Origin: Corallococcus sp. NCRR
GTDB taxonomy: Bacteria; Myxococcota; Myxococcia; Myxococcales; Myxococcaceae
DNA: 64,000 nucleotides
NCBI RefSeq assembly: GCF_026965535.1
Contig: NZ_CP114039.1
Location: 4,464,001 to 4,528,000 of the forward strand
Direction of reading: 5' to 3'
In this document: one piece after another, positions 28,925 through 38,155 of the stretch
Numbering within the stretch: position 1 is the first letter of the stretch
How the letters are laid out: each line of letters starts with the position of its first letter
Program-made: the position numbers and the translations under genes
Notes under the pieces: model-generated
Told to the model about the DNA's origin: nothing
The model's input: only the letters and a program-made list of their open reading frames with translations
The model's database searches: none

Positions 28925-30588
28925 GAAGCCATCTTCTCAAGCGGAAGGCGGACCGTGAAGCGGCTGCCTCCGGGCACGCGCGTGTAGGAAACGCTTCCTC
29001 CATCATGCGCACGGATGGCCGTGCGCACCATCGGAAGCCCCAGCCCGATGCCTCTCGAGCGGCCCACCGCGAAGGGCTCCCAGAGCCTGGGCTCGAAGGC
29101 CAGGGGCACGCCTCCCGCGTTGTCCTCCACGACGAGCACCACCTCCGCGCCTTCGCGCAGCAGCCGGACCTCGACGCGAGGCGTGGGCTGCTGGCCTGTA
29201 TCATGGGCCACGGCGCCGGCTTCGACGGCGTTGCGGATGAGGTTGTCGGCGGCGGAGACCAGCAGCGTCGGGTCCCCCTTCACGAAGAGCCCCTCCTGCA
29301 GTGTCGTGTCGATGGTGACATCCGCGGCTTCCGGCAGGAGCCTCACGGCCTGGAGCGCGTCCTGGACCAGCAGGTGCATCTCGCAGCTGCGCCGCTGCGT
29401 GGACTGGGGGGAGGCGAAGCTCAGCAACGAGCGGGCGAGGTGGCCGAGCCGGTCCGCCTGGGAGCGCAGCGCCTGGACGGGCAGGGTCGTCTCGCCTCCC
29501 TTCGCGCGAATCATGCTGAGCGCGGCCTGCATGCTGTTGAGCGCGTTCTTCACCTCGTGGGCGATGAGCGAGGACGCCGTGCCCAGCGCCGCCATCGTCT
29601 CCTGGCGCCGCAGCTGCTCCTCGGCGGTCATCAGCGAGCGGTAGGAGCGGCGCAGGAGCACCGTGAAGAGCAGGAGCACGCCGCCGAGCAGCGCGGTGTG
29701 AACGCCGAACTGGCCCACGTAGCGGCGCTTGAGCAACTCGCGGTCCCGCGCTTCGTCCTCGAGCACGGCGAGCAGCATGTCGGTTCCGGGGACGAGCGCC
29801 GCCGCGCCGAGCAGCCGCGTGCCTCCAATCGTGACGGCCCCGGGCGCGTCCACCAGCGGGCGAAGGCTCTCGGCGAGCTCCGCCTGGTTCAGCAGGGGCG
29901 GTGGCTTTGACGGGAGGAGGAGCCGGCCTTGCTCGCCGAGCAGGGCGACCATGGACTCGTTCTTCCCGCGGTGGACCGGCAGCAGCTCGCTCGCCGTCGC
30001 GAGCTCGCCCACGAGGAGTCCCACGACACGCTCATCGCGCACGATGGGGACCGCGACCGCGATGAGCCCTCCGCCTTCCTCGTCCAGCAGTCCGACCGAA
30101 GCGGCCTTCCTTTCCACCATCCGCTGGAACCACGGGCGCGAGGCGAGCGGTGCGCGCCCGAGCGGCATGGTCGCCGGGTCGCTCCAGATGCGCTGGCCGT
30201 TGGCTGACACCAGCGCGACGCCCGCGGAGAAGAGGGACGTGTGGCCGAAGGCATTCTCGAGGAGCGCCACCTCGGGGCCCGTGGCGCCATCCTCGGGTCT
30301 GAGCGACGGGTGCTCCGCGAGCCGTTGCAGCTCCGAGCGCAGCAGTCCCAGATGCGCGCCCAGCGCCTGGGCCTGGAGGCCCGCGCGGTCCGACAGGTGG
30401 ACGAGGAGCTCGCCCTCCGCCGCCTTCACGTCCGCCTGGTACGTCACGAAGGGACTGACGAAGGCGGCGCACCAGAGGAGCATCAGCCCGACCACGGCGG
30501 ACCGGCCCGCTTTTCTCTGCGTGCGAAGCAGCTCTCCCGGCGGGGGCACGAGAGAGGTCAGGGAGGGATGGGCCGGCGGCGACGACAT
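28921..30588 (-). CDS. Membrane sensor histidine kinase
   Basis: A 555-residue sensor kinase. TM1 at about 30-50, a periplasmic sensor domain of about 220 residues, TM2 at about 290-310, a DHp domain with the H-box 'LIAHEVKNALNSMQAALSMI' and a HATPase_c domain (N-box 'DNLIRNAVEAG', 'VVEDNAGGVPLAF', 'GRSRGIGLGLPMVRTAIRAH'). The periplasmic domain has a Cache-like layout ('GLLVGELATASELLP'). The product pairs with the sigma-54 regulator that follows with ATGA overlap. The signal is unknown; adjacency to the bicarbonate-type transporter suggests inorganic-carbon or anion sensing (inference). Confidence 0.9.
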
Positions 30589-30628
30589 GCGCCCATCATC
30601 AACACATTTCGACGCGGCGCGCCCGGCA

Positions 30629-31384
30629 TCAGGCCGGGAGGAACTCCACCGGGAGCGTCCGAGGCCCGTGGATGGTGAGCCCCGGGAGCCACGCGATGTC
30701 CGGGGAGCGGAGCCTCAGGGCGCGGATGCGCGGGACGAGCGCCTCCAGCGCGAGCCGGGACTCCATCCGCGCCAGCTGCGCGCCCAGGCAGAAGTGGATG
30801 CCGTGGCCGAAGGACAGGTACTGGCCTGCCTTCTCCCGGCCGGGGAGGAAGGCGTCCGGCTGCTCGAAGACGCGCTTGTCGCGGTTGGCGCTGGCCACCA
30901 GCCCCATGACGAGGCTGCCCGCCGGGATGAGCGTCCCGGACAGCTCCACGTCCGACGTCGCGACGCGGAAGGCGAACTGCGCGGGCGGCTCGCAGCGGAG
31001 CACTTCCTCCAGGAAGCGGGGGATGTGCGCGCGGTCCGCCCGGGCCTGCTCCAACTGCTCTAGAAGGCGCGCGAGCAGGATGGCCGCGTTGCCGATGAGC
31101 TGCGCGGTCGTCTCCATGCCCGCGGGCAGCAGCAGGAAGAGGAAGGCGAGGACCTCCGCGTCGGTGAGCCGCTGTCCCTCCTCTTCGGCGCGGAGCAGGT
31201 CGCTCACCATGTCCTCCCCCGGCTGGCGGCGGCGCGCGGCGATGACGCCCCCGAGGTAGTCCTCCATCTCCTTCACGGTGTCGTGGATGGCCGCATGCTG
31301 GGCCGGCACGGCGGAGGTGACGAGGCCCATGTTCACCGACCAGCGCTTGAACTCAGTGAAGGTGGACGGCTCCAGGACGAGCAT
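30629..31384 (-). pseudogene. 5'-truncated cytochrome P450
   Basis: A 251-residue open frame holding only the C-terminal 60% of a P450 (usual length about 400). Present: I-helix 'LPAGMETTAQLIGN' (A88-G-x-E91-T), ExxR (E127-R130), 'FAFRVATSDVELSGTLIPAG', and the haem loop 'FGHGIHFCLGAQLARMESR' with ligand C199. The N-terminal helices A to F and substrate-recognition sites 1-2 are missing: the frame has a stop 10 codons before the ATG and the neighbouring secreted-protein gene ends 30 bases upstream. It cannot be a normal monooxygenase and is probably a remnant. Haem-loop and ExxR residues are intact, so the truncation looks recent. Confidence 0.8.
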
Positions 31385-31414
31385 CCGCCCGAGAGGCCCT
31401 GAAGGCTTACGCTT

Positions 31415-32122
31415 TTAATAGGAGTTGTACGACTCCGAGCGCACCCAGAAGGTGGCGCTGTAGTTGAACGGCTCGGCCACGAAGTTGGTGACCGCGTACC
31501 AGGGCCGGCGTGCCGCGTTCGGGTTCGCGAGCGTGATGCCGCTGCTGGACACCGCGCCAAACTGCACGAAGGTGACGGGATCCTCGAGCGACGCGGACGC
31601 GCTGCACGTCGTGCCCACGCACGACACGTAGAGGCCAATGCGCAGCTTCCACACGCCGTTCAGCGCCGCCTTGTCGAACGACACGCAGTGCAGGATGTCC
31701 GACCCGTAGATGTCGTTCCAGGCGAACCGCTCGATGGCGAACTCCACCTTCGAGTCAGACGCGTCCACGGGGCAGCTCGGGTGCGACGCGGTGTCGATGC
31801 GCCCCAGCGCGATACCGATGCCACCGTTCGGTGCGTTGGTGCCGAACGCGCCGCTGGAGATGAACGGTTGGCCGTTCGCGAAGCCGCTGATGGCGATGTG
31901 CTCGCTGCTGGATTGCAGCAACTGCGTCGCCGCCACATCCACTTCGATGTACTGCGAATCCCCCACCGCGCCCGCTGGCTTCGAGGCCGCTCCACCCAGT
32001 TGCGACGCGCCACAGAGCCCCGGCGCGCAGGGTGGGGTGAGGGAGAAGCTCGTCTGCGCGGACGCGGACGCGCCCCAGGACATCACCGCCACGACGAGAC
32101 CCCGAATCAATGACATTCGCAT
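31415..32122 (-). CDS. Secreted protein of unknown function
   Basis: A 235-residue exported protein. Signal peptide MRMSLIRGLVVAVMSWGASASA; mature part beta-rich with six Cys (including 'TPPCAPGLCGAS' and 'CVGTTCSASA') and no known domain. The C-terminus 'AEPFNYSATFWVRSESYNSY' ends in aromatic residues. GGAGAAA lies 8 bases before the ATG at 32122. Its stop is next to the truncated P450. Confidence 0.65.
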   Translation of the reverse strand: MRMSLIRGLVVAVMSWGASASAQTSFSLTPPCAPGLCGASQLGGAASKPAGAVGDSQYIEVDVAATQLLQSSSEHIAISGFANGQPFISSGAFGTNAPNGGIGIALGRIDTASHPSCPVDASDSKVEFAIERFAWNDIYGSDILHCVSFDKAALNGVWKLRIGLYVSCVGTTCSASASLEDPVTFVQFGAVSSSGITLANPNAARRPWYAVTNFVAEPFNYSATFWVRSESYNSY

Positions 32123-32188
32123 GGACGTTTCTCCGGTGGGCAGGCCCCGGGACGAGGCCATGACTCCGGGATAGCACGTGCCCCAGGC

Positions 32189-33091
32189 TCAATTCATGAG
32201 CGCGTCCGTCACGAAGTCAGACAGCTCACGCCACTTTTGCATCGAGCGGCGGAAGTGCTCCTCCGGCGCGTCCTCGATGCCGAAGGTGTGGAGCAGCACG
32301 GGGCCCGCGTAGCCGGCCCGGCGCAAGGGGAGCAGATAGTCGGTCCCCACGTCGAAGTCGCCCTGGTCCAGCGGCTGGATGACCTCGGACCAGGTGGAGG
32401 CGTTCGGATCGAACTCGCGCGCGGCGCCGTGGATGCTCACGAGCGCGAGCTGTGGGGCGGCGGCGGTGATGACCTCCTCCAGCCGGTCGCGGTTTCCCGC
32501 CCGGAGCTCGTGGCAGAGGTGGAGCGAGGTCTTCAATGGGGGACGGTCGACCGCGGCCATCAGGGCGAGTGACTCCTCGACGGTTTCGATGGCCTCGCCG
32601 TCGTGCGGGTACAGCACGACGTTCACGCCCTGCGCGGTGGCCAGGTCCACCACGTCACGAACCGAGGCGACCATGGCGGTCTTCGCGTCCGGCGGCCCGC
32701 TCAGGATGAGCCAGAGCGCCGTCCGCGTGGGCGCAAGCGCCGCCAGGATTCGATTCAGCTCCTCGCGGTCCCAGGCCGTGTTGAAGGGCAGGACGAAGAG
32801 GACGGCGGGAAGCCGCACCCGCCCCGCCTCCACCGCGGGCTGGTGGGCAAAGCTGTCAAAGGCCTCACGGCCCGGCCAGAACTGCGTCACCCCGGAGTAG
32901 CCGAGCGAGTCGAGCAGCTCCACCTGCGCGGCGACCGGCCGCGACTCCAGCGTGAAGTTGAACGCACCGAGCGGAGCCTCGGCGGGCTCCTCGCGTCGTG
33001 ACCCGGCGCAGCCCACGAAGGCCAGGAGCAGCAGGGGCGTGAGCCAACCCGGGCATCCGCCTCGTTTGGAGTCGCATGTGTTCGACCGCAT
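32189..33091 (-). CDS. TIM-barrel (xylose isomerase-like) lipoprotein
   Basis: A 300-residue lipoprotein (lipobox in 'LTPLLLLAFVGCAG', Cys near residue 28). The mature part is a TIM barrel of the AP_endonuc_2/sugar phosphate isomerase type: 'GAFNFTLESRPVAAQVELLD', 'GVNVVLYPHDGEAIETVEES', 'LKTSLHLCHELRAGN' and 'LVSIHGAAREFDPNASTWSE', where H, D and E positions fit the metal ligands of this family. Such proteins in the periplasm act on sugars or inositols; the substrate is unknown. Confidence 0.75.
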   Translation of the reverse strand: MRSNTCDSKRGGCPGWLTPLLLLAFVGCAGSRREEPAEAPLGAFNFTLESRPVAAQVELLDSLGYSGVTQFWPGREAFDSFAHQPAVEAGRVRLPAVLFVLPFNTAWDREELNRILAALAPTRTALWLILSGPPDAKTAMVASVRDVVDLATAQGVNVVLYPHDGEAIETVEESLALMAAVDRPPLKTSLHLCHELRAGNRDRLEEVITAAAPQLALVSIHGAAREFDPNASTWSEVIQPLDQGDFDVGTDYLLPLRRAGYAGPVLLHTFGIEDAPEEHFRRSMQKWRELSDFVTDALMN

Positions 33092-33231
33092 CGTCCCGGG
33101 ATTGAACTTCGGAGCAAGGAGACAATCCAGGCCCGAACCCCGTTTTCGTTCGGAAGGAAGTCCGGCCGTTTCTGCTCCCTCATCCCCAATCCCTCTCCAG
33201 TCCGCTCGTGGGAGCTGCTAGGATTGATTGG

Positions 33232-34239
33232 ATGATAACCATGCCGATGGAGTGGCTTGAGACTCGGACCGAAGGGGCGTTCACCGCCGAGCTCCTCAAA
33301 GTGTATTTCAACACCATCATCAGGCCCCTCATGACGAAGCTCAAGGAAGGCTTGGGCACGGAGGGATGGAAGAACTCCACGAAGGACCTCGTCGACCCGA
33401 ACAAGCTGCTCGTGGACGAGAAAGCGCTGATCCTCGTCCGCGTCGATGCGGCGCGGGTGATAGCCCTCACGCTCAATCGACTGGAGCAGGAGTTGAGCGA
33501 TCGCCAGGATCAAGAGCGTTACGAGGTCGCGCTACAAGGCGTCTTGATGTCGAATGAAACCCTCTTCAACATCCTCCAGTTCCTCTCGCTGGCGGATGGG
33601 GCGAAGCTCGCGGCCACGAACAAGTGGACCTGGCAACTCTACAAGGAGTTTCCGCTCTCCAACGATTCCAGCCTCAAGAATGCAATCGTCATCCGCGATG
33701 TGCATCAGAAGCTGTCGTCCGGTACTTCGGTGGGGCTGCACTCCACCTCCTCCAACAACATGGCCTCCCTCTTCAAGGGGCTCCGCGTCCCGAACAAGGA
33801 GGAACAGGTCTCTGACTTCAACCAGCTGGGGTCTGGCTTCTACATCTCGGACGGCTTCTCCAATGAGAACGTTCACGCGGTGGAGACTTTTGGCAAGGAA
33901 AGCGTGACGCAGAAGGGCGGCCAGGTGGTCATGCTCCGTGTCTATATCAGTGGGTGGAGCGGCCTCACGTCGACAAAGGTCCCCGAGTCGCAGTGGGTGA
34001 AGGAGCAGCGGGACGTGGGCAAGCTGTCCAAGCAGATCAAGACCAACAACGAGAGCTACGATTACCTGAAGGCGGACATCCACAAATTCCCCGGGGCGAC
34101 GCAGATCAAGCTCAACCCCAGCTTGATTGGCGAAATTGGCAAGTCGATCGAGGTCACCCTGGTGCCAACGCCGAACAGCTTCAACGAAGAGCTGTGGATG
34201 GATTGGCTGAAGTACATGTTTCCCGATCGTTTCAAGTGA
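33232..34239 (+). CDS. F-box-like plus ADP-ribosyltransferase-like protein
   Basis: A 335-residue soluble protein. Residues 106-140 ('MSNETLFNILQFLSLADGAK' then 'LAATNKWTWQLYKEF') match the eukaryotic F-box consensus (L-x-x-E-x-L-x-x-I-L-x-F-L ... N-K-x-W-x-x-L). Residues about 168-240 match the ADP-ribosyltransferase fold: 'GLHSTSSNNMASLFKGL' (H170), then 'QLGSGFYISDGFSNENVHAV' (Y204) and the strand 'VVMLRVYISG'; the third catalytic residue is not assignable. The N-terminal 100 residues are helical and unknown. Third codon positions are visibly less GC-rich than in neighbours, which suggests transfer. Start ATG 33232 has AGGA 8 bases upstream, and also TAGGAT 7 bases upstream. Confidence 0.7.
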   Translation: MITMPMEWLETRTEGAFTAELLKVYFNTIIRPLMTKLKEGLGTEGWKNSTKDLVDPNKLLVDEKALILVRVDAARVIALTLNRLEQELSDRQDQERYEVALQGVLMSNETLFNILQFLSLADGAKLAATNKWTWQLYKEFPLSNDSSLKNAIVIRDVHQKLSSGTSVGLHSTSSNNMASLFKGLRVPNKEEQVSDFNQLGSGFYISDGFSNENVHAVETFGKESVTQKGGQVVMLRVYISGWSGLTSTKVPESQWVKEQRDVGKLSKQIKTNNESYDYLKADIHKFPGATQIKLNPSLIGEIGKSIEVTLVPTPNSFNEELWMDWLKYMFPDRFK

Positions 34240-34328
34240 GTCCGGGCACTTCGCTTCAACATCCACGTCACAGCCGCGAAGGACGGATGGCGCACGCCCG
34301 CGTCCGGCCACCGTTCGCCGGAGGGGAA

Positions 34329-34849
34329 ATGTCCCGCATGTGCATCATCGCCGCGGTCGTGTGGCTCGCGGCTTGTAACCCGCAGGTTTCCATCCCAGGG
34401 GACGCCGCCCGCGAACAGGTGCTCCAGGGCGAGCTCGAAGTCCGGGTCGTGGACGCGCCGTCGCTCCAAGCGTCACGCGAGGAGCATTTCCTTGTCGCCG
34501 GGGGCAAGCATCTGCCGCTGGCCTTCAGCGGACTTCCGGCAGTACGACCGCATCTTCATCGTCCACCCCAGTCCCTCGCAGGGCTGCGCCTACGCGGGGC
34601 AGGCCTCCTTGTCATTCGGGCAGGTCGCGACGGCGGATGGCACCGTGACGGCCTCTGTGGCCTGGCTCGTCGCGGACTGGATGACGGACCACGACACCGC
34701 CGTGAAGCTGGTGACGCATGAGGCGGGCCACAATCTTTCGCTGAACCACTCGAGCTCGCGCGACTTCGGCGCGGAGCCGCTGGGCATTCCGGACGCCCTG
34801 GGGAGCGTCGACGAGTACGGGGATTTCTTCCTCATGGACGGAAGCGGAC
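34329..34849 (+). pseudogene. Frameshifted gametolysin-like (M11) peptidase remnant
   Basis: A lipoprotein-type start (MSRMCIIAAVVWLAACNPQV) at 34329 runs in one frame to about 34525. The protein then continues in another frame: 'DFRQYDRIFIVHPSPSQGCA', 'VTASVAWLVADWMTDH', and the zincin motif 'THEAGHNLSLNHSSSRDFGA' (HExxHxxxxxH), then 'DEYGDFFLMDG', where similarity stops before the usual end of the domain. So there is at least one frameshift near 34520 and a C-terminal deletion. Gametolysin-type peptidases (PF05548) normally continue about 150 residues beyond this point. Confidence 0.8.
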
Positions 34850-34984
34850 CTCCCGGGCGTGGCGATTCATTGCCATGTATCGCGGCCGTATCCCGGACTT
34901 GCTGTTTGCCTTCGTGCAACCCGGGGGTGGCACCGGCCCTGCAGTCGGAGCCCGTTGGAGCTTTCTCGACGGGAGCAGGGACCC

Positions 34985-37147
34985 ATGGGGACGAGACGCG
35001 GGTGGCTGGGAGCGTTGCTGGCGTTGGTGTCGGGCTGCGGGCCGATGGAGCCAATGGAGAGGGAAGAGAGTCTGGACCCGGCAGCGCCCGCCGAATCGTC
35101 CGGCCTGGGCCACGCCGAGCTCGCGGCGACCACCACCACGCGCACCCTCACGGCGTACGCGGACACGATGGCGGACGCCACCCAGCCGGATACCGGCTTC
35201 GCCTCCGCGCAAACGCTCTACGCGGACGCCTCGCCACGGCGTCAGCCGTACCTGCGCTTCGTCCTGTCGGGCATCGAAGGGGTCATCACCTCCGCGAAGC
35301 TGCGGGTGTACGTGGTGGATGGCAGCAAGGACGGCCCTGATCCGCGGACGTCCGTCTTCCCGCCCGGCTTCGACACCTGGGTGTCCCAGGAGGAGCCCAC
35401 GCGGCGCAACGCCAGCAGCACGGCGCTCACCTCGGACGGCGCCCCGGAGAGCGAGGCGTACCTGTCCTTCGACGTGTTGACGGGGAGTCGCACGGTGACG
35501 GGCGCGCGGTTGCGCGTCTTCTCGACGGGAGGGACGGGGAACGCGCCGGCCGTCCACGCGACGACGAACTGGAACGGCGGTGACTTTGACTGGACGAGCC
35601 GCCCGGTGGTGGACCCCACGCCGCTGGCGGACAAGGGCAGCGTGAGCAGCGGCACCTGGGTGGAGTACGACGTGAAGGCGGCCATCACCGGAGATGGCCG
35701 CTACGGCTTCGCGCTGCGGCCCCAGAGCACGGATGGGATGACCTTCACCTCCAACGAGGGCCCGTCGCACCAACGGCCGCAGCTCGTCCTCTCGTACGCG
35801 GATTCGACGTGCGCGTACCGGGGGCTCAGCCGGGTGGGGGGCACCGTGTCGGGCGTGACGCAGATTTCCGCGGGGGGCGACGAGCGGGTGATCTCCACGG
35901 CGGCGACCGACGACGGGGGATGGGTGGCGCTCGGCACGTACGTGTCCAATGGCAGCGCGTACCCCCCTTCGTTTGGTGAGGGCCCGTTGCCGGGCGCGCA
36001 GGGCCTCGCGGTGACGCGCTACCGCGCGGACGGCTCGGTGGTGTGGAGCGTGGGCCATGCCGGCCAGTACCTCCCGGCGAAACTCGCGGTGACGCCGATG
36101 GGTCAGGTGCTCGTGGTGGGCCGCTATTACGGCGCACCGGACCTGGGCACGGGCCCGTTGCCGCAAACCATGGCGACACGCCTCTTCGTGATGCGGCTGA
36201 CCGCGGACGGGATGACGGAGTGGGTGAGGACCTTCGCCTCCACGGACAGCAGCAGCGGACAGTTGGGCGTGCTCGATCCCTCCGGCTTCACCTCGGACCC
36301 GGGAGGCGCGCCCATCGTCGCGGGCCGGTTCTCCGGTGAAGTGGATTTCGGCGGCGGGCCTCTGCGCTCGGACGATTCGGCGTCGCAGGCGACCATCGCC
36401 TTCTTCCTGGTGAAGTTCGCGGCGGACGGCTCGCATGCGTGGTCGCGGACCTTCGAGGCCTCCGATGCGTCGTCCCAACTGGAGGTGGCGGCGGACAGCG
36501 CGGGCAATCTCTACCTCAGCGGTTCGGCGCCGGGCGGCACGGAGCTGGCGCCGAGCGGCAGCGGGCCCACGCCCTTCGTGGCGCGGCTCACCGCCGAGGG
36601 CGAGCGGGTGTGGACGCGCGCCTGGACCGGCGCCAACGGCACCACCGTGGCGGTGGTCCCCTACAACGGTGACGTGTTCTTCAGCGGCACCTTCACGGGC
36701 GCCTTCACCTTCGCGGGCACGACGTCCACGCACGTGCCCACCGATTACAGCAGCACGCCGGACGACCTGTTCCTGGGGCGGTTGAGGGGGGATGGCGCCG
36801 ACGTGTGGTTGAAGCACGTGGGCTCGCCGTATGGCGAGAGCGCCCAGGGGCTCGCGGTCACCCGCACCGGCACGGTCGTGCTGTGGGCGCGGACGAGCGG
36901 CCCGGTGAGCTTCGGGGGCGGCACGTTGCGTGGAGGCCCCGTCTACGCGGGCTACTCGACGGGCGGCACCCACCGCTGGTCACGCCACCTGCTCCTCACC
37001 GGGCAGCCCACCGCGCTCACGACGGGGGAGCTCCTGGTGGGCGCGACCCTGCAGGACACGACCCATGTGGACGGTGTGGACTACCTGCCCTTCGCCTGGC
37101 ACGACACCTTCGTCACGAGCGACGCATTCTTCCTGCGGCTGCGGTGA
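34985..37147 (+). CDS. DNRLRE-type plus beta-propeller lipoprotein
   Basis: A 720-residue lipoprotein (MGTRRGWLGALLALVSGC). Residues about 55-270 form a DNRLRE-like adhesive domain ('TLTAYADTMADATQPDTGFA', 'YLRFVLSGIEGVITSAKLRV', 'STDGMTFTSNEGPSHQRPQL'). Residues about 280-720 are SBBP/beta-propeller repeats: 'VTRYRADGSVVWS...', 'VMRLTADGMTEWVRTFAS', 'LVKFAADGSHAWSRTFEASD', 'VARLTAEGERVWTRAWTG', each followed by a 'G.F.G...FGGG' blade. Surface or outer-membrane location expected. GGGAGCAGGGA precedes the ATG. Confidence 0.8.
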   Translation: MGTRRGWLGALLALVSGCGPMEPMEREESLDPAAPAESSGLGHAELAATTTTRTLTAYADTMADATQPDTGFASAQTLYADASPRRQPYLRFVLSGIEGVITSAKLRVYVVDGSKDGPDPRTSVFPPGFDTWVSQEEPTRRNASSTALTSDGAPESEAYLSFDVLTGSRTVTGARLRVFSTGGTGNAPAVHATTNWNGGDFDWTSRPVVDPTPLADKGSVSSGTWVEYDVKAAITGDGRYGFALRPQSTDGMTFTSNEGPSHQRPQLVLSYADSTCAYRGLSRVGGTVSGVTQISAGGDERVISTAATDDGGWVALGTYVSNGSAYPPSFGEGPLPGAQGLAVTRYRADGSVVWSVGHAGQYLPAKLAVTPMGQVLVVGRYYGAPDLGTGPLPQTMATRLFVMRLTADGMTEWVRTFASTDSSSGQLGVLDPSGFTSDPGGAPIVAGRFSGEVDFGGGPLRSDDSASQATIAFFLVKFAADGSHAWSRTFEASDASSQLEVAADSAGNLYLSGSAPGGTELAPSGSGPTPFVARLTAEGERVWTRAWTGANGTTVAVVPYNGDVFFSGTFTGAFTFAGTTSTHVPTDYSSTPDDLFLGRLRGDGADVWLKHVGSPYGESAQGLAVTRTGTVVLWARTSGPVSFGGGTLRGGPVYAGYSTGGTHRWSRHLLLTGQPTALTTGELLVGATLQDTTHVDGVDYLPFAWHDTFVTSDAFFLRLR

Positions 37148-37175
37148 CGCGGAAGGGCGAAAGGACCGGCGCGTC

Positions 37176-37928
37176 TCAGGGCCAGTGATACAGGAAGGAA
37201 GCCCCGGGAACGAAGGCGGGAGTGTCCTGGCCCTGCAGTTGTGTTCCGGCGAGGACCCCCAGGTCCACGGACCACCGCGGCCCCATGAAGCGCGTGCCCG
37301 CCGTGGCGAAGGCGAACGCGTCGGCCATGGCCGGCACTGGTGAGATGGCGATCTCACCCGCGAAGCCCCAGTGCGCGCTGACGCGCAGGAAGCCTCCCAC
37401 CATGGGCATCACCATCAAGCCTCCATTGTCATCCCGGGCCCAGACGTAGATGGGCTGGACCGTGAGGGAGAGGTTCGCGTCGGCCGTCCCATAGGTGAGG
37501 GTGCCGTAGAGGGCAGCGGCGTTGTGGAGCCCCAACGAGCCCGGGAGGTCGCTGTCATAGGAGCCGCCCTGCGCGCCGAACGCCAGGTGCAGCTTCTCGG
37601 TGAGCTGCGTACTCACCTTGATGCCCCCCATGAGGCTGAAGGCCGTGTCGGTGTACACCAACTGGAACAGGGAGGCCGTGGCCAGGTGGACGGACACGCG
37701 CTCGCTCAGGCCCACCTCCGCGACGGTGGCGAAGAACGCCTTCTGTCCGATGTAGCCCTCACCCGCATGCAGCGGCAGCGCCGTTGAACCCAGCAGTCCG
37801 CGCGAGCGGGTGGGGTTCTCGAACCAGCCTTCGGCGGTCTCGGCGCCCTGGGAGGACTCCCCGGCGCTGGCGGAGGCCACTGGAATGGCAAACGACAACA
37901 TGAGCAGACAGATGAATCGTGGCATCAT
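37176..37928 (-). CDS. Outer-membrane beta-barrel-like protein
   Basis: A 250-residue exported protein: signal peptide MMPRFICLLMLSFAIPVASASA, then 'GLLGSTALPLHAGEGYIGQK' and a series of amphipathic strands ('VSVHLATASLFQLVYTDTAF', 'LTYGTADANLSLTVQPIYVW', 'AHWGFAGEIAISPVP', 'RWSVDLGVLAGTQ') ending 'VPGASFLYHWP', typical of myxobacterial barrel proteins of unknown role. Convergent with the preceding propeller lipoprotein. Confidence 0.7.
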   Translation of the reverse strand: MMPRFICLLMLSFAIPVASASAGESSQGAETAEGWFENPTRSRGLLGSTALPLHAGEGYIGQKAFFATVAEVGLSERVSVHLATASLFQLVYTDTAFSLMGGIKVSTQLTEKLHLAFGAQGGSYDSDLPGSLGLHNAAALYGTLTYGTADANLSLTVQPIYVWARDDNGGLMVMPMVGGFLRVSAHWGFAGEIAISPVPAMADAFAFATAGTRFMGPRWSVDLGVLAGTQLQGQDTPAFVPGASFLYHWP

Positions 37929-38141
37929 GGGGTCCCCGTCGAGGTGGCGAACCCCATACGCAACCACCATGCCAGGGTGGCTGTGCGCAGGACACGGGGG
38001 CCACCCCGGTCAGCGAAGTGCTGACAGGCGAGTCATGCCGCCACGGATTCCCAGCGACGTGTCATCCCCGCGGACCCAGCTCATTCTCCCGGTGTGGCTC
38101 CCCGCACCGTGCGGCGATTCACGTCAGGACAAGGGCGCGTC

Positions 38142-38147
38142 TAGATT
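38142..38147 (+). promoter_or_regulatory. -10 box of a probable leaderless transcript
   Basis: TAGATT, 8 bases before the ATG at 38156, with TTCACG 18 bases upstream. No Shine-Dalgarno lies between. The block CTAGATTGCGCGCC is repeated before the kinase gene at 50082. Confidence 0.5.
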
Positions 38148-38155
38148 GCGCGCCC

